From Psychrobacter celer (GTDB taxonomy: Bacteria; Pseudomonadota; Gammaproteobacteria; Pseudomonadales; Moraxellaceae), in the NCBI RefSeq assembly GCF_016107555.1, contig NZ_JABASU010000001.1:186001-250000 (forward strand): DNA of 64,000 nucleotides, read 5' to 3'. Below the pieces are notes generated by a model. It was given only the letters and a program-made list of their open reading frames with translations, ran no database searches and was not told the DNA's origin. Positions within the stretch are counted from its first letter, which is position 1. The number at the start of each line of letters is the position of its first letter. Below are positions 8,285-16,790 of the stretch, in pieces. The translations under genes were made by a program, and so were the position numbers.

Positions 8285-9013
8285 ATGAAACAAGCTTTAT
8301 TAATTTTGTCAGTATTGGGAATGGGCATAGCACAGACGAGTGGTGCTGTCGAAACGACCTTTCAACCAAATAATACCTTGAGTCATACCGTCACAAACAT
8401 CTCTAATTCTGTGAGCTACGGTTCTAGTCGCAATATCTATAGCACCAATAGCGGCGCCCATGTTTATAGTAATGATGAAATCAGTCAAGCAATTGACAAC
8501 CTAAGTGCTCATGCCAAGCAAAAAGAATACCAGCTTGCCTCGCTCACCAGCCGCCTCTCTTATGAGCAGCGCCAGCAGCAAGCAAGCCGTGTACCTGATA
8601 GCAACTCAGCCCCTGCCATTGCCGCAGCACGTGCTTCACGCGTGGCGTTGTCTAGAAGCTCTGGCTACTGTGCCCGCTACGTCCGTAAAGCCTTGCAATC
8701 AGCAGGCTATGAGTTTACGCCAAATCCTTCAGCGTATCAGTATGCCACGCGTGGCACGCTTGCCCAAGCAGGCTTTACCAAAATCAGTAATGACACACCG
8801 CATCAGGTGGGTGATGTGATCGTCTATGACCGTAGCTCAAGACGCCCGCACGGTCATATCCAGATTTTTGATGGTACCAACTGGGTATCTGACTTCCGCC
8901 AAAAAGGTATCAGCCCATACAGTGGTGTCCATAGTTATACCACATGGCGCGACTCACAATACGTAGATGATGCCTCAGATCGTGGTATCTATCTTGCGAT
9001 GGCAGACAAATAA
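8285..9013 (+). CDS. Secreted CHAP/NlpC-like cysteine hydrolase (putative peptidoglycan hydrolase)
   Basis: ATG 8285 (AGG about 10 bases upstream) gives 242 residues. It begins with a signal peptide (MKQALLILSVLGMGIAQTSGA) and is therefore likely periplasmic or secreted. A Ser/Asn-rich spacer and a short helical stretch lead to a C-terminal domain containing SGYCARYVRKAL (Cys129), VGDVIVYD and PHGHIQIFDGTNW (His189, His191). This Cys...D-V-I...H-x-H-I order is the signature of CHAP and NlpC/P60 papain-fold amidases and peptidases that cut peptidoglycan. I cannot tell which of the two families it is. It stands alone, with its own terminator at 9064-9104. Confidence 0.65.
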   Translation: MKQALLILSVLGMGIAQTSGAVETTFQPNNTLSHTVTNISNSVSYGSSRNIYSTNSGAHVYSNDEISQAIDNLSAHAKQKEYQLASLTSRLSYEQRQQQASRVPDSNSAPAIAAARASRVALSRSSGYCARYVRKALQSAGYEFTPNPSAYQYATRGTLAQAGFTKISNDTPHQVGDVIVYDRSSRRPHGHIQIFDGTNWVSDFRQKGISPYSGVHSYTTWRDSQYVDDASDRGIYLAMADK

Positions 9014-9063
9014 TAATCTGTTTAGTAATCAGCTGATAGCGAGCTGATTTACCGATTTTCTCC

Positions 9064-9104
9064 AAACTCAGTAATGCTCTTTATGACGTTACTGAGTTTT
9101 TTTT
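9064..9104 (+). terminator. Terminator after the CHAP-like gene
   Basis: AAACTCAGTAA (9064-9074) pairs with TTACTGAGTTT (9089-9099) around a 14-base loop, followed by a T-run. Confidence 0.7.
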
Positions 9105-9137
9105 ATTTGTGCTGTCATAGCACGAAGCACACGAGAC

Positions 9138-9830
9138 CTAAAGCACAAACTGGCCCCAATGCTGGCGATTGTGAAAATCAGGCGGGGTAGCGTGAGAGGG
9201 CGCAAAATATAGCGCTGTTTTATCCAGCCATAAGATAACGCAGGGATGGAGGTACTCAATCACGGTGCCATATACGGCGTATTGCTGATGCGGCAATGGC
9301 GTCACTGGTATATGCAAGTAACGCTCAAAATCAACTGAGCGGGCCAAGTTTATACCTGAGCTTGAATTTACGCTCGATGTTGGCCAATCGAGCGTGGCAC
9401 GGGTTTGCAGATCGGTCATCAGGGCTGGCGGCGGCAAAGTATCTGGGTGCCGATAGTCATCAAACTGATAAAGCGCGTAACGACCGTCTGGACTGGCATT
9501 GATTTCGATATAGGGTGTCTTTGTCACTGCCAGCGTAGAAGGTTGCGGCGTTTTGGCACTGATAAAGCACTCAAGGCAGGTCTCCTCCCACAGATAGTCT
9601 GCAAAACCGACCTTGTCTGGCTGCCATGCTGGCCACTCTAGTCGGTGCGCCATAGAGGGTGTGGGCATGTTGATCTGATAATGAAGCTGTAGATAAAAAG
9701 GCGACGTCTGGCTGATGTCTGCGTGTACGCTCACGCGGATCTCTGATAGCGCAGCGATACTGACATCTAATTGCTGCGCCTGGGTGGCGAGGTTGTCGGT
9801 GGCTAAACGCAAATGAAAGACTTGGCTCAT
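9138..9830 (-). CDS. DOMON-like domain protein
   Basis: A 230-residue protein without signal peptide or membrane segments. The central part (FADYLWEETCLECFIS, TPYIEINASPDGRYALYQFDDYR) and the C-terminal HPCVILWLDKTALYFA fit the small DOMON-like family sometimes found next to or fused with murB, a beta-sandwich fold thought to bind haem or sugars. I recognise the family from the W-E-x-T-C-x-E-x-F and Y-x-E-I-N-x-S-P-D-G-x-W/Y-x-x-Y-x-F-D-x-Y-R patterns. No function is known to me. It is transcribed away from yhbY by about 300 bases and shows no operon partner. Confidence 0.6.
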   Translation of the reverse strand: MSQVFHLRLATDNLATQAQQLDVSIAALSEIRVSVHADISQTSPFYLQLHYQINMPTPSMAHRLEWPAWQPDKVGFADYLWEETCLECFISAKTPQPSTLAVTKTPYIEINASPDGRYALYQFDDYRHPDTLPPPALMTDLQTRATLDWPTSSVNSSSGINLARSVDFERYLHIPVTPLPHQQYAVYGTVIEYLHPCVILWLDKTALYFAPSHATPPDFHNRQHWGQFVL

Positions 9831-10141
9831 GATGTAATCACTGTTTCGATACGCACTAGTTTTGATAGGCAGCCGTTTCGATAGGTAGTATGAATACTGC
9901 GCGAGGTCTATTGCGCTAGGTCTATATAATTAATCCTACATAAAAAAACTGCGGTGCCAGAGTGCTACTGGTATTTACTTCATAGTAGATTGATTATATA
10001 CCCATCATGCAAAAAACCGCGAGCAACATGCCGCGCGGTTTTGGGTTATAGCAGATAGCAGGCGTATTGCGGCATGGTCATACACAGCACGACCATTTAT
10101 TTATTCGCGCTAAATATACATCGCCTCTTTGCGCCGACATA
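9831..10141. other. Intergenic region DOMON gene-yhbY
   Basis: No gene is visible in these 311 bases. It contains the yhbY terminator at 10011-10042. Confidence 0.5.
10011..10042 (-). terminator. Terminator after yhbY
   Basis: AAAACCGCG (10013-10021) pairs with CGCGGTTTT (10034-10042). Read on the - strand it is followed by a run of T, about 100 bases downstream of the yhbY stop. Confidence 0.6.
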
Positions 10142-10453
10142 CTACTGGGCGTGACGAGTGAGATTAGAGAGTTTTGGATTGGCATTTGGGTTTTGGCGTA
10201 GTAGCAAGGCCATACGACCGATAGAATGTACCAAAGTGGCGTTTGCCGCCGCCGCAAGCTCTGCCCCGATGGTATCACGCTCTTCTTTGGTGCCGGCCGG
10301 TAGTTTTACCTTGATGAGCTCATGATCTGATAAAGCACGATCAATCTCTTCGGTGATGGTGGGAGTGATGCCTTTGTTGCCAATCATAACGATAGGCTTT
10401 AGCTCATGGCCGATGCCTTTTAGACGTTTGATGGTAGCGTTATCGAGTTGCAT
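10142..10453 (-). CDS. yhbY: CRM-domain ribosome assembly RNA-binding protein YhbY
   Basis: From the ATG at 10453 (AGGAA 6 bases upstream) the product is MQLDNATIKRLKGIGHELKP and 103 residues long, the normal size of YhbY. The CRM domain fills the protein: ATIKRLKGIGHELKPIV, the G-N-K-G loop (MIGNKGIT), and HELIKVKLP near the middle. YhbY associates with pre-50S particles. It is divergent from rlmE (23S rRNA methyltransferase), as in many gammaproteobacteria, which fits a shared role in large-subunit maturation. Confidence 0.93.
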   Translation of the reverse strand: MQLDNATIKRLKGIGHELKPIVMIGNKGITPTITEEIDRALSDHELIKVKLPAGTKEERDTIGAELAAAANATLVHSIGRMALLLRQNPNANPKLSNLTRHAQ

Positions 10454-10785
10454 AGAATTCCTAGGTATTGATAAAAATAAAAATATTACCGCCAACAGCA
10501 GTGAGTGATCATTATAGATAATCTATGACCAACTTGCATGAGATCGGCAGGATTTTGCACGATTTTACGTGCCGAAAATGTTAAACTGAAGGTTTGACCA
10601 CATTATAAACGCTACTGCCTTATAAAACAGTTATTTAACCAAGAGAATTTGATGATTTAAGCGCATTTATAGATAAATCGCCTCATTGGTACTATATTGG
10701 TACTATGTCTTGCGTGCATCAGGCGTTTCAAAGTGTATCGTTAGCAAAGCGCATAAAGTTTTGCAGAGTAATAGGAGCAGGTATT
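10454..10785. other. Divergent promoter region yhbY / rlmE
   Basis: These 332 bases separate the divergent start codons of yhbY and rlmE and must carry both promoters. I see no additional gene and no strong inverted repeat. Confidence 0.5.
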
Positions 10786-11418
10786 TTGGCCACGCGTATC
10801 GAAAACAAAAAATTGTCAAAAAGCAGCAGTGCTTGGATGCAAGAGCATATTGACGACCATTATGTACAAAAGGCCCAAAAAGACGGCTACCGCGCCCGCG
10901 CAGCTTATAAGCTCCTAGAAATCAACGAAAAGACCAGCCTAATCAAAAAAGGCATGACGGTTGTGGATTTAGGCAGTGCGCCTGGTAGCTGGTCACAAGT
11001 GGCCGGGCAGTTGGTGGGTGATAAAGGTATTTTAATCGCCTCTGATATCTTGCCGATGGATGCGTTGCCAGATGTCACCTTTATCCAAGGTGACTTTCGT
11101 GAAGCTGAGGTGTTTGACGCGATTATGGCAGAAGTGGGCGATCGGCAGGTCGATGTGGTGCTATCAGATATGGCGCCCAATACTTCTGGCAATCGCGCGA
11201 TTGATCAGCCGCGTATGATGTACCTATGCGAGCTGGCGGTCGACTTTGCGCTGGCAACCTTACCCAAAGGTGGCGCGCTTATTATGAAAGTGTTTCAGGG
11301 TGAGGGTACACAAGAATTACGTCAGCAGATGCAGCGTGATTTTAGTAAAATCCGTAGCATCAAGCCCGCTGCCTCACGACCACGATCAAAAGAGATGTTT
11401 TGGGTGGCGATCAAATAG
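10786..11418 (+). CDS. rlmE: 23S rRNA (uridine-2552-2'-O)-methyltransferase
   Basis: Methylates U2552 of 23S rRNA in the A loop, a late step of 50S assembly. TTG 10786 is chosen as start: AGGAG lies 8 bases upstream, and the product (210 aa) then matches RlmE in length. The frame is open to 10705, where there is no such site. SAM-binding motif VVDLGSAPGSWSQV, catalytic Asp in VVLSDMAPNTSGN, and Lys in ALIMKVFQGEGTQEL are present, giving the K-D-K-E pattern of the FtsJ family. The next gene is ftsH, the conserved heat-shock-related pairing. Confidence 0.96.
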   Translation: MATRIENKKLSKSSSAWMQEHIDDHYVQKAQKDGYRARAAYKLLEINEKTSLIKKGMTVVDLGSAPGSWSQVAGQLVGDKGILIASDILPMDALPDVTFIQGDFREAEVFDAIMAEVGDRQVDVVLSDMAPNTSGNRAIDQPRMMYLCELAVDFALATLPKGGALIMKVFQGEGTQELRQQMQRDFSKIRSIKPAASRPRSKEMFWVAIK

Positions 11419-11732
11419 TTTTAGTTTCAATGAGTTACTGCTATTGTAAGCGGGAGAGTATGCCATTATAAAAGATGGATACCATGCGTGAAAATCCGCT
11501 ACAATCGTTAACTGAATAAAAGTGAAACCTGCTTGAATTATGCAGGGAAACACCACATATCATGGTATATTAACTTTGTTTTAAGCATGCGTTTTAGGCA
11601 AAGTCGTCTGATAATAAACGCCCGATACGCTCGTTGAGATTTATATATCGTCAAATGAGCCAAACGTTTATGGACGTCACGTGTTTAGTAAACACACCAA
11701 TAAGTAAGGGATGGGAATAACTAGTGAGCGAC
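11419..11732. other. rlmE-ftsH intergenic region
   Basis: The gap has no gene. It carries a candidate sigma-32 promoter (11532-11560), listed separately. Confidence 0.5.
11532..11560 (+). promoter_or_regulatory. Candidate heat-shock (sigma-32) promoter of ftsH
   Basis: CTTGAAT (11532-11538), 14 bases, CCACATAT (11553-11560). The E. coli sigma-32 consensus is CTTGAAA - 11 to 16 bases - CCCCATNT, so this has one mismatch in each half. ftsH is a classical heat-shock gene. The leader would be about 165 bases. Confidence 0.5.
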
Positions 11733-13619
11733 ATGGTAAAAAATACCTTATTGTGGCTGGTGGTAATCGGCATTTTGGTGCTGGTGTTTAGCGGCTTTGA
11801 TCAATCCTCTGAGCCGGATAACCTTAACTACTCTGAGTTTGTGACCGCGGTGTCAGAAAATCAGGTAGCCAGTGTTGAAATCGATGGCGAACAAATCACC
11901 GGTGAAAAGAAAAATGGCTCATCTTTTGAGACCATTAGACCCGCTGTGTCAGACGACGAGCTGATGCCGCTGTTGCGTGAAAATCAGGTTGAAGTTCAAG
12001 GAACTGCTCCGAAACGCCAAAGCGTCTTGATGCAATTGCTGATAGCCAGTTTCCCAATTTTATTGATTATTGGTCTGTTTTTATTCTTTATGCGTAATAT
12101 GCAAGGCGGCGCTGGCGGCAAGGGCGGTGGTCCGATGAGCTTTGGCAAATCAAAAGCCAAAATGCTCACCGAAGACCAAATCAACGTCAATTTTGAGGAT
12201 GTCGCAGGCTGTGAAGAGGCCAAAGAAGAAGTGGTCGAGGTCGTTGACTTCTTGCGCGATCCAGACAAGTTTACCAAGCTAGGTGCGACCATCCCACGCG
12301 GTATCTTGATGGTTGGACCGCCTGGTACGGGTAAGACGCTATTGGCGCGTGCCATCGCTGGTGAAGCCAAAGTACCGTTCTTCTCTATCTCAGGGTCTGA
12401 CTTTGTCGAGATGTTTGTCGGTGTGGGTGCCTCACGTGTGCGCGATATGTTTGAGCAAGCGAAAAAGAGTGCCCCTTGTATTATCTTTATCGATGAGATC
12501 GATGCCGTTGGTCGCCACCGTGGCTCTGGTATGGGCGGCGGTAATGATGAGCGTGAGCAGACATTGAACCAACTATTGGTTGAGATGGACGGCTTTGAAG
12601 GTAACGAAGGCGTGATCGTGATTGCCGCGACCAACCGCGCTGATGTACTCGATAAAGCGCTACTGCGTCCAGGTCGTTTTGACCGTCAGGTACAAGTAGG
12701 CTTGCCCGATATCAAAGGTCGTGAGCAGATTTTAAAAGTACATTTGCGTAAATTGCCGAATACTGTCGGTGTCGATGCCAGCTCGCTTGCGCGTGGTACG
12801 CCTGGCTTTAGCGGTGCCCAGCTGGCCAACTTGGTCAACGAAGCGGCACTATTTGCCGCCCGTCGCAACAAAACCAGCGTCGATATGAATGACTTTGAGG
12901 ACGCAAAAGACAAGCTATATATGGGTCCTGAGCGCAAATCGATGGTAATACGCGAAGAAGAGCGCCGTGCTACTGCTTATCATGAAGCAGGACATGCCTT
13001 GGTTGCTGAGCTACTACCAGGTACCGACCCTGTGCATAAAGTAACGATTATGCCGCGCGGATTTGCCCTTGGTGTGACTTGGCAGCTACCTGAGCATGAC
13101 CAGACCAGCATGTATAAGTCAAAAATGCTCAATGATATTGCTATTTTATTCGGTGGCCGTATCGCTGAAGAAGTCTTTATCAATCAGATGTCAACGGGCG
13201 CGTCCAACGACTTTGAGCGTGCTACCAAAATGGCACGAGCGATGGTCACTAAGTACGGCATGTCTGATGCGCTAGGTATCATGGTGTATGAAGATGAAGA
13301 CAGCTCACAAGGTTATTTTGGCTCTAGCAGCCGTACGATTTCAGAGGCCACACAGCAAAAAGTCGATGAAGAAGTGCGCCGCATGTTAGAAGAGCAATAT
13401 GGTATCGCTCGCGAGCTGATCGAAGCCAACCAAGACAAGATGCATGCGATGGTCGACGCCTTGATGAAGTGGGAAACCATTGATCGGGATCAGTTGCAAG
13501 ACATCTTGGCAGGTGAAGAGCCACGTCCACCAAGAGTGTATCAGCCCAACGAAGTGAACTTGTCAAAAAATGATGTGAAAACAACGGGTCCGACACCGCC
13601 GCCATTACCAGCGATGTAG
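11733..13619 (+). CDS. ftsH: ATP-dependent zinc metalloprotease FtsH
   Basis: A membrane-anchored AAA+ protease that degrades misfolded membrane proteins and regulators such as LpxC. There are two membrane helices ([14 protein letters not shown] near the N-terminus and [17 protein letters not shown] at about residue 100) with a periplasmic domain between them. They are followed by a Gly-rich linker, Walker A GPPGTGKT, Walker [16 protein letters not shown], the pore motif [14 protein letters not shown], the second region of homology [20 protein letters not shown], and zinc site HEAGH near residue 416. ATG 11733 aligns with homologue starts ([10 protein letters not shown]). A GTG at 11724 would add three residues. 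LpxC, a known FtsH substrate in E. coli, is encoded 4.5 kb upstream. Confidence 0.97.
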   Translation: MVKNTLLWLVVIGILVLVFSGFDQSSEPDNLNYSEFVTAVSENQVASVEIDGEQITGEKKNGSSFETIRPAVSDDELMPLLRENQVEVQGTAPKRQSVLMQLLIASFPILLIIGLFLFFMRNMQGGAGGKGGGPMSFGKSKAKMLTEDQINVNFEDVAGCEEAKEEVVEVVDFLRDPDKFTKLGATIPRGILMVGPPGTGKTLLARAIAGEAKVPFFSISGSDFVEMFVGVGASRVRDMFEQAKKSAPCIIFIDEIDAVGRHRGSGMGGGNDEREQTLNQLLVEMDGFEGNEGVIVIAATNRADVLDKALLRPGRFDRQVQVGLPDIKGREQILKVHLRKLPNTVGVDASSLARGTPGFSGAQLANLVNEAALFAARRNKTSVDMNDFEDAKDKLYMGPERKSMVIREEERRATAYHEAGHALVAELLPGTDPVHKVTIMPRGFALGVTWQLPEHDQTSMYKSKMLNDIAILFGGRIAEEVFINQMSTGASNDFERATKMARAMVTKYGMSDALGIMVYEDEDSSQGYFGSSSRTISEATQQKVDEEVRRMLEEQYGIARELIEANQDKMHAMVDALMKWETIDRDQLQDILAGEEPRPPRVYQPNEVNLSKNDVKTTGPTPPPLPAM

Positions 13620-13670
13620 AGCAAGCAAGTAAAATTGCAAAAGACAGCTGGCAGATCAGTGTTTAAGCTA

Positions 13671-13700
13671 AAAAGCCCTTTTTGATAAAGGGCTTTTTTA
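13671..13700 (+). terminator. Terminator after ftsH
   Basis: AAAAGCCCTTT (13671-13681) pairs with AAAGGGCTTTT (13687-13697), followed by T residues. Confidence 0.75.
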
Positions 13701-13816
13701 TGGCTCGTATTTTACTCAGAATTTAGAACCGTATGGTATTTACTGGTATCATAAGCAAACGGTAGCCAATACCGATTGTCCTTTTTTTAGTCCCTTTTAT
13801 TGATAATGGATGGCCT

Positions 13817-14764
13817 ATGTCATTGTTTCAGCCTTTACCGACTTATCGCATTCGCAGCCGCAACAAAGTGTTGGATTTATCGCAGCCGCAGGTGATGGGA
13901 ATATTAAATGTGACGCCAGACTCGTTTTCAGATGGTGGTCAGTTTACCGCGGTACATAAAGCGCTGCAGCATTGTAAACAGCTGATAAATGAAGGGGCGA
14001 CGATTATTGATATCGGCGGCGAATCTACCCGTCCAAATGCCGCGCCTGTAGCGACGGATGAAGAAGTGCAGCGTGTGGTGCCAGTGGTGACAGCCATTCG
14101 TCAGCAGTTAGGTGAAATGGGTCAGGATATTTGGCTGTCGATCGATACCAGCAGCCCGACTGTGATGCAAGCAGCGTTTGATGCAGGCGCTGATATTTGG
14201 AATGATGTACGCGCGCTCAGACGTGATGGTGCGGCCCAATTAGCAGCAGAACTTAATATACCGGTGATGCTGATGCATATGCGCGGCGAGCCCACGACCA
14301 TGAATGAGTTGGCGCAGTATGATGAGGTAGTCAGTGATGTCAGTCGCGAGCTGCTTGCTCGTATTGAAGAGGTGACTTGTGCTGGCGTGAAGCGTGAAAA
14401 CCTCATCATCGATCCAGGCTTTGGTTTTGCAAAAGATTACGAGCATCATCGTGCACTATTGACCCAGCTTGATAAGTTACAAACGCTTGGTTTGCCATTG
14501 ATGTTTGGTATCTCGCGTAAGCGTTTTTTGGCACAAATACTCACTAAGAGCGGTGTAACAGCAGTTGCCACTACGCAAGCGAGCGAGCGCGATGCGATCG
14601 GTACTGCGGCTGGATTGTTGGCATTGCAGCAAGGCGCGAGTATCATCCGTACTCATAATGTAGCGATGATGCAGCAAGCGGCCGCGCTTTGGCAGCAATT
14701 AACCGAGTATCATCAAACCTCTGTCATTACGACCAACAACCCTTACTATCAGTCTACTAAATAA
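13817..14764 (+). CDS. folP: Dihydropteroate synthase
   Basis: Condenses p-aminobenzoate with 6-hydroxymethyl-dihydropterin diphosphate in folate synthesis; this is the sulfonamide target. It has 315 residues, slightly longer than usual because of a polar C-terminal tail. Motifs: VMGILNVTPDSFSDGG (diphosphate-binding loop 1), GESTRPNA (loop 2), SIDTSSPTVMQAAFDAGADIWND, and DPGFGFAKDYEHH with GISRKRFLAQIL towards the C-terminus. It follows ftsH as in E. coli, although a terminator lies between them. glmM, the usual next gene in E. coli, is absent here and sdhE follows instead. Confidence 0.97.
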   Translation: MSLFQPLPTYRIRSRNKVLDLSQPQVMGILNVTPDSFSDGGQFTAVHKALQHCKQLINEGATIIDIGGESTRPNAAPVATDEEVQRVVPVVTAIRQQLGEMGQDIWLSIDTSSPTVMQAAFDAGADIWNDVRALRRDGAAQLAAELNIPVMLMHMRGEPTTMNELAQYDEVVSDVSRELLARIEEVTCAGVKRENLIIDPGFGFAKDYEHHRALLTQLDKLQTLGLPLMFGISRKRFLAQILTKSGVTAVATTQASERDAIGTAAGLLALQQGASIIRTHNVAMMQQAAALWQQLTEYHQTSVITTNNPYYQSTK

Positions 14765-14792
14765 TGTACCTACTAGCTATAAGGCGTTTCCT

Positions 14793-15083
14793 ATGAGCAT
14801 ATCTGAAAACAAACAACCTGAGCCAACCAATGAGCAGCGCCGCGTCATCTATCAAGCCCGCCGCGGCCTAAAAGAGCTGGATTTTTATATCGATCCTTAC
14901 GTCAAGGAGCGGTATTTGACCGCAGATGCTGTTGAACAGGCGACCTTTGCCGAAATGCTCACCCACGAAGACCCAGATTTATTGGATTATTTTACCAATC
15001 AATCGCGACCTGAAGATGATGCAATCTGGGCGCTGGTCAATAAAATTAAAACATGGCGTCATACCAAAGAGTTGATGCCCTAA
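14793..15083 (+). CDS. sdhE: Succinate dehydrogenase assembly factor SdhE
   Basis: A 96-residue protein of the SdhE/YgfY (DUF339) family, which attaches or helps attach FAD to the succinate dehydrogenase flavoprotein. The family signature R-G-x-x-E-x-D is visible as ARRGLKELDFYIDPYV, followed by FAEMLTHEDPDLLDYF and a C-terminal LVNKIKTWR helix, the standard five-helix bundle. It is 28 bases after folP and 37 bases before a ygfX-like membrane gene. The sdhE-ygfX pair is conserved in gammaproteobacteria. Confidence 0.92.
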   Translation: MSISENKQPEPTNEQRRVIYQARRGLKELDFYIDPYVKERYLTADAVEQATFAEMLTHEDPDLLDYFTNQSRPEDDAIWALVNKIKTWRHTKELMP

Positions 15084-15120
15084 TTCGCTACCACACACCT
15101 TATGAGATTACCGCGATATC

Positions 15121-15579
15121 ATGGATTCGATAACTGCCCTGCGTATTGATACTGCTATCGAGCCTAAGAGCCGATTGCGCTTGCTGTTACATCTGAGCTT
15201 AGCAAGTATCATGATAGGGCTTGGTATATTGGCGTCTTTGGCGCTTTGGCAGTACGTGCTGGTCTTAGCGGTGGCAGCCGCCGTGTTTGGTTATTTGACC
15301 GTATCGTGGCCGACCCTGCTACATCTAAGCCAGCCGCCACTGAGTCAGCGCCTTGATCAACACTGGCAGCTTCTGATGCGTACGTCGCAGGGGGAGGGTT
15401 TATGGTTGGCAAACCTACAAGCCGTTCACCGTTTTGAGTGGGCGCTCAGTTTTGAATTTGATATCATCGAGCCTTATCAGCGTTCGTTGGCCGTGACAGT
15501 TTTTCGCGATCAAGTCAGCCCCGAGCAGTGGCGAGAGCTAAATGTTTTGGCCAATATGAGCACGGGCAATACGGTCTAA
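15121..15579 (+). CDS. YgfX/CptA-like membrane protein
   Basis: A 152-residue protein with two close membrane helices at about residues 27-47 and 49-66, followed by a soluble tail that includes WLANLQAVHRFEWALSFEFDII and ends with VTVFRDQVSPEQWRELNVL. The tail pattern F-R-D-x-x-x-x-x-x-W-R-x-L-x-V-L is typical of the YgfX family (PF07254), encoded with SdhE in many genomes. In E. coli YgfX was described as a toxin (CptA) acting on MreB and FtsZ, a claim tied to that organism. Whether this homologue does so is unknown. It probably forms an operon with sdhE. Confidence 0.7.
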   Translation: MDSITALRIDTAIEPKSRLRLLLHLSLASIMIGLGILASLALWQYVLVLAVAAAVFGYLTVSWPTLLHLSQPPLSQRLDQHWQLLMRTSQGEGLWLANLQAVHRFEWALSFEFDIIEPYQRSLAVTVFRDQVSPEQWRELNVLANMSTGNTV

Positions 15580-15852
15580 ATACTTATCTTCTTTCCCCTT
15601 GCACCGATGTGCAGGCTTACAAGCGCCTACATGTCATAACAAAGTACCTATCTCGATTGTCAAAAAAGCTTGCTATATTAATAGCACTATTTATTAACAA
15701 CTAACTAACAACACTGTTGTAGAAAGTATGGTTATAAAAATTATGGTGATAATGTACGTTGTGAGGCAGCGGCATTAAAAAATGGCTACCGACAAATAAC
15801 GGCTAAAAAAACACTGCGCTAGACCACGATAATGATAAAAAAGGAGAAAAAT

Positions 15853-16563
15853 ATGAGTTTATTAGGAAATTTAGTCAGTCAGGTGGCTCGTCAAGCCATG
15901 AATCCTGCTGACGCCCAGCATAACCCAGTTAATCAGCGGGCTGATACAAGGCGGACGGGCGGTCTGGGTGATATCTTAGGAAGCGTGCTGGGAGGCAGTC
16001 AGGCAGGTGGCTATAATCCGCAGCAGTATGACCGTAAACCTGATAACGGCTTTGGCCTAGATGATATCATCGGCGGTCTTACTGGCGGCGCGCAGCGTGG
16101 TGGTGTCAGCGCAGGCGCTGGTGGTTTGGGTGATATCTTAGGAAGCGTACTGGGTGGTCAGCGCAGTCAAAGCGGCTTTGGCGGTAAAGGCATGCTTATC
16201 GCCGTGCTTATGCCCATGGTGCTCAGCTGGATCAAGCGTAATGGCGGTCTGAGCGGTGCATTATCCAAAATTACGGGCATGGGCTATGAAAACCAAGCAC
16301 GCTCTTGGATGAGCAATCAGCAAGACAATGAAAATCTCGATCCAAACGATGTCAATCGATTGTTTGATGAAAGTGAGATTCAACAAGTGGCAGCGCGTAC
16401 TGGTGCCAACGAAGCCGAGGTGCGCCAAGGCATTGCAGAGCTGCTACCTGAAGTCGTAAATCAGCTTACCCCCAAAGGTAACTTAGATACTGAAGCGGAG
16501 GCTAACGAAGAGATTGATCAGATCATCAGCCAGTTGTCCAACCGTCTAGGCACTTTACGATAA
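15853..16563 (+). CDS. DUF937 (YidB-like) protein
   Basis: ATG 15853 has a strong ribosome binding site (AAGGAG 7 bases upstream) and gives 236 residues. Two copies of a Gly-rich motif GGLGDILGSVLGG occur near residues 36 and 95, joined by a low-complexity Gly/Gln/Arg linker. The C-terminal part contains WIKRNGGLSGALSKITGMGYENQARSWMS and FDESEIQQVAARTGANEAEVRQGIAELLPEVVNQLTP, the DUF937/YidB pattern. The function of YidB is not established. The long duplicated Gly-rich motif is notable. It has its own terminator at 16639-16672. Confidence 0.8.
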   Translation: MSLLGNLVSQVARQAMNPADAQHNPVNQRADTRRTGGLGDILGSVLGGSQAGGYNPQQYDRKPDNGFGLDDIIGGLTGGAQRGGVSAGAGGLGDILGSVLGGQRSQSGFGGKGMLIAVLMPMVLSWIKRNGGLSGALSKITGMGYENQARSWMSNQQDNENLDPNDVNRLFDESEIQQVAARTGANEAEVRQGIAELLPEVVNQLTPKGNLDTEAEANEEIDQIISQLSNRLGTLR

Positions 16564-16638
16564 TGGCCCCATGTTTGTGTTATAGCTACCTTTAGCTGTG
16601 TAGTCTGCCGCTACTTACGCAGACAGCTGATAGCGGCC

Positions 16639-16672
16639 AAAAGAGCACGTTTGTATAGCGTGCTCTTTTTTA
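16639..16672 (+). terminator. Terminator after the DUF937 gene
   Basis: AAAAGAGCACG (16639-16649) pairs with CGTGCTCTTTT (16659-16669) around a 9-base loop, with a T-run. Confidence 0.75.
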
Positions 16673-16790
16673 TTTTGAGGACTTCAATAATACATGCTAC
16701 ATAGATATGTTAAAAATGGTGAACAAATGCGCAACGGTGCTGGTAATCTTATAAGATGAGGGTATCAGCCACTGCATAGGATACTGACGC

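Noticed and set aside
11996-12634. Long open frame (212 codons) antisense to ftsH
   Set aside because: It mirrors the codon structure of ftsH, and its Ser/Pro/Ile-rich product has no family features.
15121-15579. sdhE-ygfX read as a toxin-antitoxin pair
   Set aside because: The toxin role rests on E. coli work on YgfX; SdhE has a clear metabolic role and nothing here shows a toxin-antitoxin function.
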